Below, piece by piece: positions 1-6,297 of a stretch of 8,591 bases of DNA. The stretch is taken from the NCBI GenBank assembly GCA_030040115.1, contig JASHUH010000628.1, forward strand, positions 1-8,591, read 5' to 3'. Position 1 is the first letter of the stretch, and each line of letters opens with the position of its first letter. Source of the stretch: Acidobacteriaceae bacterium. Its GTDB lineage: Bacteria; Acidobacteriota; Terriglobia; Terriglobales; Acidobacteriaceae. Made by a program: the position numbers and the translations under genes. A model generated the notes under the pieces. The model had not been told where the DNA came from and made no database searches. It saw nothing but the letters and a program-made list of their open reading frames with translations.

Positions 1-591
1 CGCGCCATTGACAAGATCCGACGATCCGGACCCGGATGACGCAAACCGGGATTCACCCGTGCGCACAATTGTCGTCCCGGAGGAGACCAAGACCGTGAAA
101 GGGGTGGACGACAGCGGCGACAATCCCTCCGAAATTTCCAACTCGCCGGTGCGGGGGTCGTAACGCAGCACTCGGCCCTGGTAATCGCCTTCGGGATTCT
201 GAGACAGAATGTGAATACTGAGCGCGAACACGCGGCTTCCGTCCAGTGTTGTCTGAATTGAAGCGTGGTCCTCAGGGCCCAACTGAAGCAGCGGCATCCT
301 CTTTCCGTCGAGAAAAACCTGCGTGCGTTCATCAAAGAATACTTTGATCGGCCGTTCGCCGAACATCTGCAGAGTAAGTTGGTCGCGAACGGGATCGACA
401 TTCCGGATTTCTCCTCCGAGAATGGTGCTGACTCCGGAGGGCGCGGGAGGCAGGTCGCCTAGCCCACCTGAAAGGCTATCGGGCTTCAGCGCCGGCTGCA
501 TGCCCGCGGTCGCCTGCGATTGGGCGAACGCTGCTCCGGCCACGGCTAAACTTACGCCGCCGAACACCACTGCCGCCATAAGTCTTCCCAT
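1..591 (-). CDS. Exported DUF5666-like protein, C-terminus outside the window
   Basis: The reading frame is open from an ATG at 591 to the window edge (197 codons, no stop), so the C-terminus is missing. The start is supported by a ribosome site (GGAAGAGGTG, 598-607) six bases upstream. Residues 1-24 form a signal peptide: a short basic N-terminus, a hydrophobic Ala/Val/Gly stretch and an AxA-type end before Gln. Residues about 53-120 read as a small beta-rich unit (GEIRNVDPVRDQLTLQMFG, then a short 'FDERTQVF' strand and a turn). A second similar unit begins near residue 136 (QGRVLRYDPRTGELEIS). This spacing, a strand ending in V.D followed by T.V, resembles the repeated OB-like DUF5666 domain of exported proteins. 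The family match is from memory of its pattern and is moderate. The function is unknown. The gene diverges from the TPR gene at 766. Confidence 0.72.
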   Translation of the reverse strand, partial: MGRLMAAVVFGGVSLAVAGAAFAQSQATAGMQPALKPDSLSGGLGDLPPAPSGVSTILGGEIRNVDPVRDQLTLQMFGERPIKVFFDERTQVFLDGKRMPLLQLGPEDHASIQTTLDGSRVFALSIHILSQNPEGDYQGRVLRYDPRTGELEISEGLSPLSSTPFTVLVSSGTTIVRTGESRFASSGSGSSDLVNGA

Positions 592-613
592 GCTGCACAC
601 CTCTTCCACGCCT

Positions 614-643
614 GGTTTAACAATCGTTTGGATGTTACAAACC
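614..643. promoter_or_regulatory. Interrupted dyad in the divergent intergenic region
   Basis: GGTTTAACA (614-622) faces TGTTACAAACC (633-643). All nine bases of the left arm pair with the right arm if two bases of the right arm are bulged. The dyad sits 23-52 bp upstream of the minus-strand start at 591 and lies in the only gap shared by the two divergent genes, so an operator or promoter element is plausible. No convincing -35/-10 pair was seen on either strand. A second, weaker dyad (GCAAC 679-683 / GTTGC 694-698) lies nearer the TPR gene. Confidence 0.25.
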
Positions 644-765
644 GAGCTCCGGTGGTCTCCCGACCGTCAACGCGGGGAGCAACACGGGTTCAAGTTGCGC
701 ATCTAAATGAATGTGGTCCCAATTCAGCCGGTCCCCTGTGGAAACGGAAGCATGAAGAGCGCAGA

Positions 766-1956
766 GTGATTAGCACATCGACAAAATTTGCGGTGATCAT
801 TGCGCTCGTGGCGGGACTCGCGGGTCGCGACGCGCGGGCCCGGGACCATTTCACGGTCACCATCCCGCTCCGCAGCCGGATGAGTCCGGTTCAACGCCTC
901 AATCGCGAGGGCGTCGAGGCGGTGGGAAAGAACCAATACGAAAAGGCCGAAGCGCTTTTCCTGAAGGCCTATCTCTACGATCCCGCCGATCCCTTCACTT
1001 TAAACAATCTGGGCTATATCTCCGAGCTGGAAGGGCAACTGGACCGCGCAGAAAGATTCTACAAGCTGGCCGCGGAGCAGGGGTGCAGCGCCGAAATCGC
1101 TATGAGCAGCGCGAGGGACCTAGATGGAAAACCGATGACCTCGGCGTTCCTGAATCTTGAGGATATTCCTATGCGCGTGAATCGGATGAATGTGGACGCC
1201 ATGCGGCTTCTGTCGCAAGGCAGAGGCTTCGAGGCTGCAGCTCTGCTTGAGCAGGCCCACTCTCTCGATCCGACCAATCCATTCACGCTCAATAATCTGG
1301 GCGTGGCGGACGAGGCCGTCGGCGATTACGAAGATGCCTTGCGCAATTACGAGCAAGTTGCGGATTTGCACTCTTCGGAACCGGTGGTGGTCACAGAAGA
1401 CCGTTCCTGGCGAGGCGCGCCGGTGAGTCGAATGGCTGAGCAAAGCGCAAAGCGGCTCCAGAAAAGGTTGAAGGGAACCAATCCCGAAGAAGAGCAGGCC
1501 GCAATGTTCGATATCCGCGGGGTTTATGAAGAGAACCAAAATCAATCGGCGGCGGCGAGAAGGGACTTCCTGCGCGCCTATTCGCTGGCTCCGTTAAGCG
1601 CCTTTTCTCTCAACAATCGCGGCTTTATCGCGGAAAAGGATGGCGATCTCGAATCGGCCCAGTTCTTTTATCAGAAAGCGATTCAGGCGAATGATGCCGG
1701 AGCGCGCGTCGGGCTGGCGACCGACAATTCGGATGAAGGCAAGAGCCTGTTCACCGTAGCCCGGCAAACCACGGGCAAGGTGGATGTGGCGCTGGAGCAG
1801 TATAGCCAACAGCGCCGCCGCGAGAAGGGCGCGATTGAACTCACTCCGCGAAATAACTCGTCGGAAGGAGGGTCCCCCACGCCCCCACCGCCTAATTCTT
1901 CACCATCCTCGGCGCCCACAACATCGGCGCCACGGACTCCTCAATCTCCTCACTAA
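766..1956 (+). CDS. Exported TPR-repeat protein with Pro/Ser/Thr-rich tail
   Basis: This is probably a periplasmic or outer-envelope scaffold protein; no enzymatic motif was seen. The frame stays open upstream to an ATG at 628, but those 46 extra residues look untranslated and would bury the signal peptide. GTG at 766 gives a good one (residues 1-25: Lys7, a hydrophobic core FAVIIALVAGLAG, then ARA before Arg-Asp). Three TPR-pair modules follow, each with a near-identical inter-helix motif: DPADPFTLNNLG (residue 72), DPTNPFTLNNLG (168) and APLSAFSLNNRG (275). Each is followed by a G-D/Q-x-E/D-x-A helix. Residues 363-396 form a low-complexity Pro/Ser/Thr tail. The protein has 396 residues. The stop lies 12 nt before the nucleotidyltransferase gene, so the two are very likely co-transcribed. 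Only a moderate purine-rich ribosome site (GAAGAG, 755-760) precedes the GTG, so the exact start is less sure than the gene itself. Confidence 0.85.
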   Translation: MISTSTKFAVIIALVAGLAGRDARARDHFTVTIPLRSRMSPVQRLNREGVEAVGKNQYEKAEALFLKAYLYDPADPFTLNNLGYISELEGQLDRAERFYKLAAEQGCSAEIAMSSARDLDGKPMTSAFLNLEDIPMRVNRMNVDAMRLLSQGRGFEAAALLEQAHSLDPTNPFTLNNLGVADEAVGDYEDALRNYEQVADLHSSEPVVVTEDRSWRGAPVSRMAEQSAKRLQKRLKGTNPEEEQAAMFDIRGVYEENQNQSAAARRDFLRAYSLAPLSAFSLNNRGFIAEKDGDLESAQFFYQKAIQANDAGARVGLATDNSDEGKSLFTVARQTTGKVDVALEQYSQQRRREKGAIELTPRNNSSEGGSPTPPPPNSSPSSAPTTSAPRTPQSPH

Positions 1957-1968
1957 AAGGATCTGCAC

Positions 1969-3081
1969 ATGGCTGGACCGGACGCACAAATCCCCGCCAA
2001 TAGATTTCTGGCGCTGTTTTCGCGACTACTCCTGCAGTCCGGTGACGCTCTCCCGGCATCCGCCACGCCGGCCGAGCTCCGGGACGAGATACTCAAGCTT
2101 CATCGCGAAGATTTTGACCAGGCGCTCGGTTTGGCAAATCGGCACCACGTGGTCGTGCGGGCTTTGGAATTATGGCGGGGCGCGATGCGTGAAGCCGGAG
2201 ACCGTGAACGGGCCCAATGGGCTGAGAACGCTCTCGCCGTGGAGCGTGCCCGAATCAAAGCCAGCCTTCCGGCTCTCGCCAACATCTGCGCGGCCTTCGA
2301 GCGATATGGTTACGGCATAGCAGTAATCAAATCGCTTGATCACTGGCCCGATATCGGTTGCGATCTGGACCTGTACACGGATGCCGAACCGGCGCACGTC
2401 CTGCGTCTGATGCGCCGGCACTTCTGCGCCGAGCTTGAAGACCGCAGTTGGGGCGATCGCTTGGCGTGCAAATGGAATTTCAGGGTCCCGGGGTTGCCGG
2501 AGTCAGTCGAGATTCACGTGGGCCGTTTAGGACAAATAGGCGAGCAAATAAAAATGGCCACATCCTTGTTGACGCGCAGCCGGAAGGTGGATGTTGAAGG
2601 TTTTGCGTTTTGCTGTCCATCGATCCCCGATCGCCTGATGATCTCCACTCTGCAGCGGATGTATCGCCATTTTTATTTCCGCCTGTGCGACATCGTGGAT
2701 AGCGGCTCGCTCGCTGATCGGCATCTCATCGATTACGACGCGCTGTGCAGCCTGGCGCAGAGTGCCGGCATCTGGGAGGGTGTTGCCACCTACATGGCGA
2801 TTGTTTCGGATTACATCGAAAGTTATCGCGGATTTGGCGTCGATTTGCCGCAATTTGTCCGGGAGGCCGCGCGTTTTGGGGGCGAAAAAATCTATTTCGA
2901 CCGGGGCTACTTGCGCATTCCCATCGTGCCACAATCCGTCGGGCTCTACGGTTCGCAGTTGGCGGGAACTCTAACCAAAGGAGAATTGCGCAATGGAGCC
3001 CGGTTAAGCCTGTTGCCATGGCTTGCCACAGCAGCGGCCGTGGGCCAGAAGCTTACCGGCAGCGACAAGGGCATCTGGTAA
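1969..3081 (+). CDS. Nucleotidyltransferase-fold protein (NTP_transf_5-like)
   Basis: This 370-residue soluble protein has no signal peptide. The ATG is preceded by AAAGG (1956-1960) eight bases upstream. After an alpha-helical N-terminal region (about 1-110) comes the signature of the polymerase-beta nucleotidyltransferase fold. It has a strand 'IAVIKSL' (117-123), then G-C-D-L-D-L-Y (130-136) with the metal-binding pair Asp132/Asp134, and a later acidic strand 'ESVEIHVGRL' (178-187) with Glu181 as candidate third carboxylate. The helical part 'DRLMISTLQRMYRHFYFRLCDIVD' region (221-244) matches the C-terminal helices of the uncharacterised nucleotidyltransferase family NTP_transf_5 (Pfam PF14907). 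That family is known near lasso-peptide and exopolysaccharide genes, but neither is seen here. The usual Gly-Ser before the Asp pair is Gly-Cys. The substrate is unknown. It lies between an exported TPR protein and a TonB protein. Confidence 0.72.
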   Translation: MAGPDAQIPANRFLALFSRLLLQSGDALPASATPAELRDEILKLHREDFDQALGLANRHHVVVRALELWRGAMREAGDRERAQWAENALAVERARIKASLPALANICAAFERYGYGIAVIKSLDHWPDIGCDLDLYTDAEPAHVLRLMRRHFCAELEDRSWGDRLACKWNFRVPGLPESVEIHVGRLGQIGEQIKMATSLLTRSRKVDVEGFAFCCPSIPDRLMISTLQRMYRHFYFRLCDIVDSGSLADRHLIDYDALCSLAQSAGIWEGVATYMAIVSDYIESYRGFGVDLPQFVREAARFGGEKIYFDRGYLRIPIVPQSVGLYGSQLAGTLTKGELRNGARLSLLPWLATAAAVGQKLTGSDKGIW

Positions 3082-3170
3082 GACGGCATCCTAATCTCGC
3101 CCCAGGGGTAGGGGAATCACCATCGGTTCAGCGAAAGTCATTACTTTGGACGGCTAAAGAAAGGGAGGAT

Positions 3171-3184
3171 GCGGGAGGTCCCGC
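3171..3184 (+). promoter_or_regulatory. Short hairpin over the candidate ribosome site of the TonB gene
   Basis: GCGGGA GG TCCCGC is a perfect 6-bp inverted repeat; five pairs with a four-base loop is the realistic form. It contains a GGAGG (3174-3178), the Shine-Dalgarno-like string nearest the ATG at 3194, although at 15 nt it is further away than usual. If formed in mRNA, the hairpin would hide this site. A second purine run (GGGAGG, 3163-3168) lies just upstream and precedes an out-of-frame ATG at 3169. This may be chance in GC-rich DNA. Confidence 0.25.
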
Positions 3185-3193
3185 CACACTTGT

Positions 3194-4219
3194 ATGAGTG
3201 AACTTCTAGCGAAAGGTTTCAAGCCGATTTCACGCGACCACGAACCTCGCGATTCCAGAGGCAGGCTGTCAAAGGGCCCGATTGTCTATAATCGCTCCTC
3301 CCTCGCGGTGGATTTGGAGATTGGCTCTACAGTGCCCTGGCAGCCACTGCCGCAACTGGTGGGAAAGCCGAATGCCGCGGCGGCCGCCGTTCCCCCGACC
3401 ATGTTCCGCGGGCTGGATCCATCCTTGTTCAAACGGGATCGCTCTTCCAAGGTGATTTCGTTCGTGCTTCATGCCGTGGTGATCGCTTTCGTGCTGTGGA
3501 TAGGATTCAATTCGCAGCGGGCTTTGAAGGCGGCCAGTACGGTGGTCACGCGGCTGGACTTCACGTTGACTGCTCCTCCGCCCGTGTTGCCGGTGGCGAA
3601 GGCGTTAGGCGGCGGCGGCGGCGGCGGTGCGCACAACGTAGTCATGCCGAGCCGGGGCCGTCCGCCGGTGGTGGCGAAGGTGAACATCACGCCTCCGCAA
3701 TTGCCGCCCATGATCAGACAACCCTTACTGGCGGCAGAGCCGACCACGCAAGTGAAAATGCCGGCAACCAGTAACATGCCGAATCTGGGCATGAGTCAAT
3801 CGCCCCAAATTGCGCTGGCTTCGCAAGGCAACGGCGCTCGCTCCGGCTTCGGGATGGGCATGGGTGGCGGCCTGGGCGTGGGCCAAGGCGCAGGCGCAGG
3901 CCCGGGTAGCGGCGGCGGCTATGGCGGTGGCCTGATGAGCGTGGGCGGCGGCGTCACTGCGCCTCAAGTCATCCATTCCGTCGAACCCGAATTTACCGAT
4001 CAGGCGCGGCGCGCCAATTATCAAGGGACGGTCTCGATCGCGCTAGTCGTGGATGCTCAGGGCTATCCACAAGACTTGCGCATTACGCGTCACCTGGGCA
4101 TGGGTCTGGATGAGAAAGCCCTCGAGGCGGTGCGCCAGTACAAGTTCAAACCGGCCATGTACCAGGGCCATGCTGTTGCCGTGCAGATGGTGATCGACGT
4201 GGACTTCCGCCTCCACTAA
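3194..4219 (+). CDS. TonB-family energy transducer protein
   Basis: This protein likely couples the inner-membrane proton-motive force to outer-membrane TonB-dependent transporters, as TonB does with ExbB/ExbD; no exbB or exbD is in the window. The layout of its 341 residues is as follows. A long cytoplasmic N-terminal part (1-86) comes first, then one membrane helix (about 87-105, KVISFVLHAVVIAFVLWIGF). A periplasmic linker with a run of seven glycines (139-145) and a Gly-rich stretch (213-253) follows. The C-terminal TonB domain spans about 255-341, with the typical 'EPEFTDQARRANYQGTVSI' opening and the ending 'KFKPAMYQGHAVAVQMVIDV'. The linker is Gly-rich and only locally Pro-rich, unlike the Pro/Lys-rich linker of enterobacterial TonB. 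ATG 3194 is the best start available, though its ribosome site is poor; the next in-frame ATG is residue 70. The gene probably continues the transcript of the two genes upstream (112-nt gap). Confidence 0.88.
   Translation: MSELLAKGFKPISRDHEPRDSRGRLSKGPIVYNRSSLAVDLEIGSTVPWQPLPQLVGKPNAAAAAVPPTMFRGLDPSLFKRDRSSKVISFVLHAVVIAFVLWIGFNSQRALKAASTVVTRLDFTLTAPPPVLPVAKALGGGGGGGAHNVVMPSRGRPPVVAKVNITPPQLPPMIRQPLLAAEPTTQVKMPATSNMPNLGMSQSPQIALASQGNGARSGFGMGMGGGLGVGQGAGAGPGSGGGYGGGLMSVGGGVTAPQVIHSVEPEFTDQARRANYQGTVSIALVVDAQGYPQDLRITRHLGMGLDEKALEAVRQYKFKPAMYQGHAVAVQMVIDVDFRLH
3608..3628 (+). repeat. (GGC)6-GGT triplet repeat inside the TonB-family gene
   Basis: Six GGC codons and one GGT encode Gly139-Gly145 in the periplasmic linker. 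As a triplet run it can gain or lose whole glycines without a frameshift, so it would vary linker length and would not switch the gene off. Confidence 0.8.
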
Positions 4220-4268
4220 AAGCGGGAATGCGCGCAGCATCGCTCAATTTGATCCGGTTTTTCGGATG

Positions 4269-4380
4269 GAGCACTTCTCCTTCCCCATGGGAGCTTGCCT
4301 TTCGATCGAAGGTGGCGGTTCGTCGAGGGGGTCGATCCTTGAGGTTCCCGTTTCGACCCATGGCAGAAGGAGAAGCGCTC
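4269..4380. repeat. 112-nt imperfect foldback (long inverted repeat)
   Basis: The left arm 4269-4291 pairs with the right arm 4357-4380. Four pairs (4269-4272 with 4377-4380) are followed by one A/C mismatch, ten pairs (4274-4283 with 4366-4375), a 1x2 internal loop and seven pairs (4285-4291 with 4357-4363), giving 21 base pairs. Both arms carry CCATGG next to an AAGGAGAAG box or its complement. The interior holds a perfect palindrome TTCGATCGAA (4301-4310) and a GGGTCGA/TCGACCC pair (4329-4335 / 4353-4359). That pair overlaps the right arm, so it is an alternative fold. The element starts 49 nt after the TonB stop. It could be a 3' UTR structure, a REP/BIME-like repeat or a small MITE relic; single-copy versus repeated cannot be judged here. 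Confidence 0.7.
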
Positions 4381-4453
4381 TCACTGCCGCTCCACTTCCC
4401 GGCGAAAGTAGCTAAAATAGCCAGTTTACCCCCTCCCCCCTCTCCCCTCCCGG

Positions 4454-4558
4454 TGATTCCGGCATGTTCCAGAATCAAATAGAGCTGTCGGCGCGGTTCC
4501 GAGGTAAGCACCGCGTTTTGAGGAGCTTGAATCCCAAGTTCCGGAAAATGCGGAACTT
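4454..4558. repeat. Three successive small hairpins
   Basis: There are three inverted repeats in 105 nt. The first is TGATTC/GAATCA (4454-4459 / 4472-4477), extendable by two inner G-C pairs past one mismatch. The second is CGCGGT/ACCGCG (4492-4497 / 4510-4515), followed by TTTT. The third is AAGTTCCG/CGGAACTT (4536-4543 / 4551-4558), a perfect 8-bp stem with a 7-nt loop. Starts are 38 and 44 nt apart. The second could act as a weak terminator on the plus strand. The regular spacing could also mean a structured RNA, but this is inference. Confidence 0.4.
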
Positions 4559-4866
4559 AGATAGACCGATCTGCGCATTTCGGGCGGCGGCGACACCCGG
4601 AGCGCGCCTTCCCGAGCGCGATTCCTGCCCCATAGGCACCCGTGAGCTTGCGCCTCCCCACCCTCGCGGCAAAAGCGCCGTGCCCAGAGGGCCCCCCACA
4701 TGAGCGTAAAGAGGGAAACCCGGTCGGCGCATCTGGAAACAGGATACAGATTACGAAGAAATAACCGGCAATTTTGGGGCGCAGGGAAGCCGCAGAAACT
4801 AAAGGAAAAGAAAAAATATTTCTGGGGCAAGGGCTTGACGTGTTGCTCGAAGCCAGTGGAGTGGAG

Positions 4867-4946
4867 GTCGGAGAACGAGGGACCAAGGGAACGAGGAAGC
4901 AAGGGGCGAAGGATCAAAGGGTCAAGCGTCGGGAACGCGGGACTAG
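4867..4946. repeat. Degenerate tandem 8-nt purine-rich repeat
   Basis: From 4875 to 4922 six consecutive octamers all have R-A-G-G at positions 3-6: acgaggga, ccaaggga, acgaggaa, gcaagggg, cgaaggat and caaagggt. The 8-nt G-run rhythm extends less cleanly to both sides (GG at 4870-4871; GGG at 4931-4933 and 4939-4941). It lies 35 nt or more beyond the stop of the minus-strand VWFA gene, where its transcript would read as pyrimidine-rich CCTY repeats. The function is unknown. Such a tract may arise by slippage with drift, or may be a family-specific intergenic repeat. Confidence 0.6.
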
Positions 4947-4980
4947 GCCGCGTTTGCCGTTCGCGCCCCAACGGTGAGGC

Positions 4981-6165
4981 TTACGGCTTCTGTTCCTCGG
5001 CGGTCTGCGGGGGTTGCCCCGGATTAGCGTTGGCGTAATAGCCGCGTTTGGTCCGCACGATGAGCTTGCCATGTTTGGGCGCGATCGCTTCGACGTGGAC
5101 AACGCGGTAGCCCCCGAGGTTCATGGGCCGGGTGGAATTGTAAGCGACGGTGTATTGCTCGCGAATGTCGCGGGCGACGTCCGAGGCGATGGCCTCTACA
5201 TCCTGGAGCGAGTTGGGAAAATAGGCGATGCCACCGGTTTCTTCCGATAGCATCTCCAGTGCATTTCGCGCTTGTCTGGATTCCTGCTTGTCGTCGTCGT
5301 AGAGCAGCCCGATGGTATAAACCACAGGCCCTCCCAGATTCTGCACGCGGCGGATGGCCTCCGCCAGAGTCAGGTGCGACGCGTTGTCCGCTCCGTCCGT
5401 GATGATCAGCAGCACCTGCTTGCGGTGCGGGCCGTGCTTCGACAATTCATCGGCCGACGCCACAACCGCGTCGTACAGAGCGGTCGTGCCCTTGGAGTCG
5501 AAGCGGGAGAGGCCGCGGTTGAGCGCCACGAGATCGGACGTAAAGCCTTGGTCAAGGTAGGCGCGCTCGGCGAAGTTCACAATAAACGCTGCGTCCTGTC
5601 GATTCGATTCCCGCAACAGATCGAGAGCGGCCATGTTCACCGCCGAGCGCTTGTCGCGCATGGAGCCCGAATTGTCCACCAGGATTCCCATGGAGACCGG
5701 CTCGTCCTGGTGCAGAAAGCCGGTAAGGGTCTGGGGAACGCCATCTTCCCAAACCCGAAAATCGCTCATATTGAGATCCGTCACGGTTTGGCCGCGAGAG
5801 TCGATCACCGTGCAGTTCAGCAGGACCTCATCTACGTTCGTGTGCAGCACATAGGCCCCGTTGCGCCCCTTTTCAATGGCATTGGCGTGGCCGGGCGCAG
5901 AGGCTGATGAGACGGTATTCCCGGGTTCCGCCGGCGCAGGAACTTCGATGTCCAGCGTGGGCACTGGGTCGCGGTCGACATTCAGCGGCGGCTGAACCTC
6001 AGGGCGCGTCGGATCTTCGAGGGCGGCCGGGTTCCCGGCCTGTCCCGGCGCGGTTCCCGAGGGCGAACTCTGGCAGAACGCGGCAACCGAGCCGCCAAAA
6101 AGCAGCGCGGCGAATACCGCCGGAATCAGCCAAAGGGGGCGCATATGCAAGCAGAGGGGCTTCAT
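4981..6165 (-). CDS. Exported von Willebrand factor type A (VWFA) domain protein, acidobacterial type
   Basis: This 394-residue exported protein very likely binds protein partners through a metal-dependent VWFA fold in the periplasm or at the surface; its ligand is unknown. The frame extends upstream to an ATG at 6291. ATG 6165 is chosen because it gives a classic signal peptide (residues 1-32: MKPLCLHMRPLW, a hydrophobic core to about 28, then Ala-Phe-Cys-Gln). ATG 6144 (residue 8) is an alternative. A Pro-rich segment (about 33-95) precedes a small beta unit (104-150, VLLNCTVIDSRGQTVTDL and F.V.EDG). The VWFA domain starts at about 156 with an intact MIDAS: D164-N-S166-G-S168, Thr227/Thr228 in GTTALYDA, and Asp257 in TDGADN. 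The beta unit followed by the DNSGSM domain matches the 'VWFA-related Acidobacterial domain' family (TIGR03436), which supports the taxonomic placement. The gene diverges from the ccdC-like gene. Confidence 0.9.
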   Translation of the reverse strand: MKPLCLHMRPLWLIPAVFAALLFGGSVAAFCQSSPSGTAPGQAGNPAALEDPTRPEVQPPLNVDRDPVPTLDIEVPAPAEPGNTVSSASAPGHANAIEKGRNGAYVLHTNVDEVLLNCTVIDSRGQTVTDLNMSDFRVWEDGVPQTLTGFLHQDEPVSMGILVDNSGSMRDKRSAVNMAALDLLRESNRQDAAFIVNFAERAYLDQGFTSDLVALNRGLSRFDSKGTTALYDAVVASADELSKHGPHRKQVLLIITDGADNASHLTLAEAIRRVQNLGGPVVYTIGLLYDDDKQESRQARNALEMLSEETGGIAYFPNSLQDVEAIASDVARDIREQYTVAYNSTRPMNLGGYRVVHVEAIAPKHGKLIVRTKRGYYANANPGQPPQTAEEQKP

Positions 6166-6297
6166 AACCACCGGACACACCTGGACTTCACCTATGGTTG
6201 GATGCAGTCGCGGGTGGAAACAGCAGCCGCAGGAATTGGGCATTGCTGACAAGGTCGAACCTTCCATCGCCAGGGGCGTCGGCCAGCCCACTGCCGT

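Larger units (their letters stand above)
4220..4980. other. 761-nt structured intergenic region between convergent genes
   Basis: This gap separates the ends of the plus-strand TonB gene and the minus-strand VWFA gene. Several open frames cross it on both strands (the longest about 180 codons). None has a recognisable domain, a ribosome site or a normal amino-acid mix; they are rich in Arg, Pro, Ser and Gly, as expected of GC-rich non-coding DNA. The gap contains a large foldback (4269-4380), a pyrimidine tract (about 4428-4450, mostly C and T), three hairpins (4454-4558), a GC-rich stretch (4570-4700), an A-rich stretch (about 4795-4820) and the octamer tract (4867-4946). No strong intrinsic terminator with a U run was found for either gene. 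Confidence 0.6.

Noticed and set aside
628..765. Upstream extension of the TPR protein from ATG 628
   Set aside because: The 46 added residues have no conserved character, overlap the divergent regulatory gap and would place the signal peptide internally.
3082..3162. Possible riboswitch between the nucleotidyltransferase and TonB genes
   Set aside because: I found only a 5-bp AAAGT/ACTTT stem and a G-rich patch. No known riboswitch core motif was recognised.
4252..4267. ATCCG/CGGAT hairpin after the TonB stop as an intrinsic terminator
   Set aside because: The T run is in the loop and not after the stem, and the stem is only 5 bp.
4875..4922. CRISPR-like array
   Set aside because: Units are 8 nt and directly tandem, with no spacers and no cas genes nearby.
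4426..4971. 181-codon minus-strand frame in the non-coding gap
   Set aside because: The composition is low complexity (Phe/Ser/Pro/Arg from homopurine and pyrimidine tracts), it runs through the hairpins, and there is no recognisable domain.
4700..5038. 112-codon plus-strand frame across the octamer tract
   Set aside because: It overlaps the 3' end of the VWFA gene on the opposite strand and its Arg/Gly/Lys-rich content comes from the purine-rich repeats. It has no domain and no ribosome site.
5272..5907. 211-codon plus-strand frame antisense to the VWFA gene
   Set aside because: It is a shadow of the well-supported VWFA gene: His/Val/Arg-rich with no family resemblance.
6166..6291. N-terminal extension of the VWFA protein from ATG 6291
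   Set aside because: The added 42 residues precede a normal signal peptide and would prevent its function.
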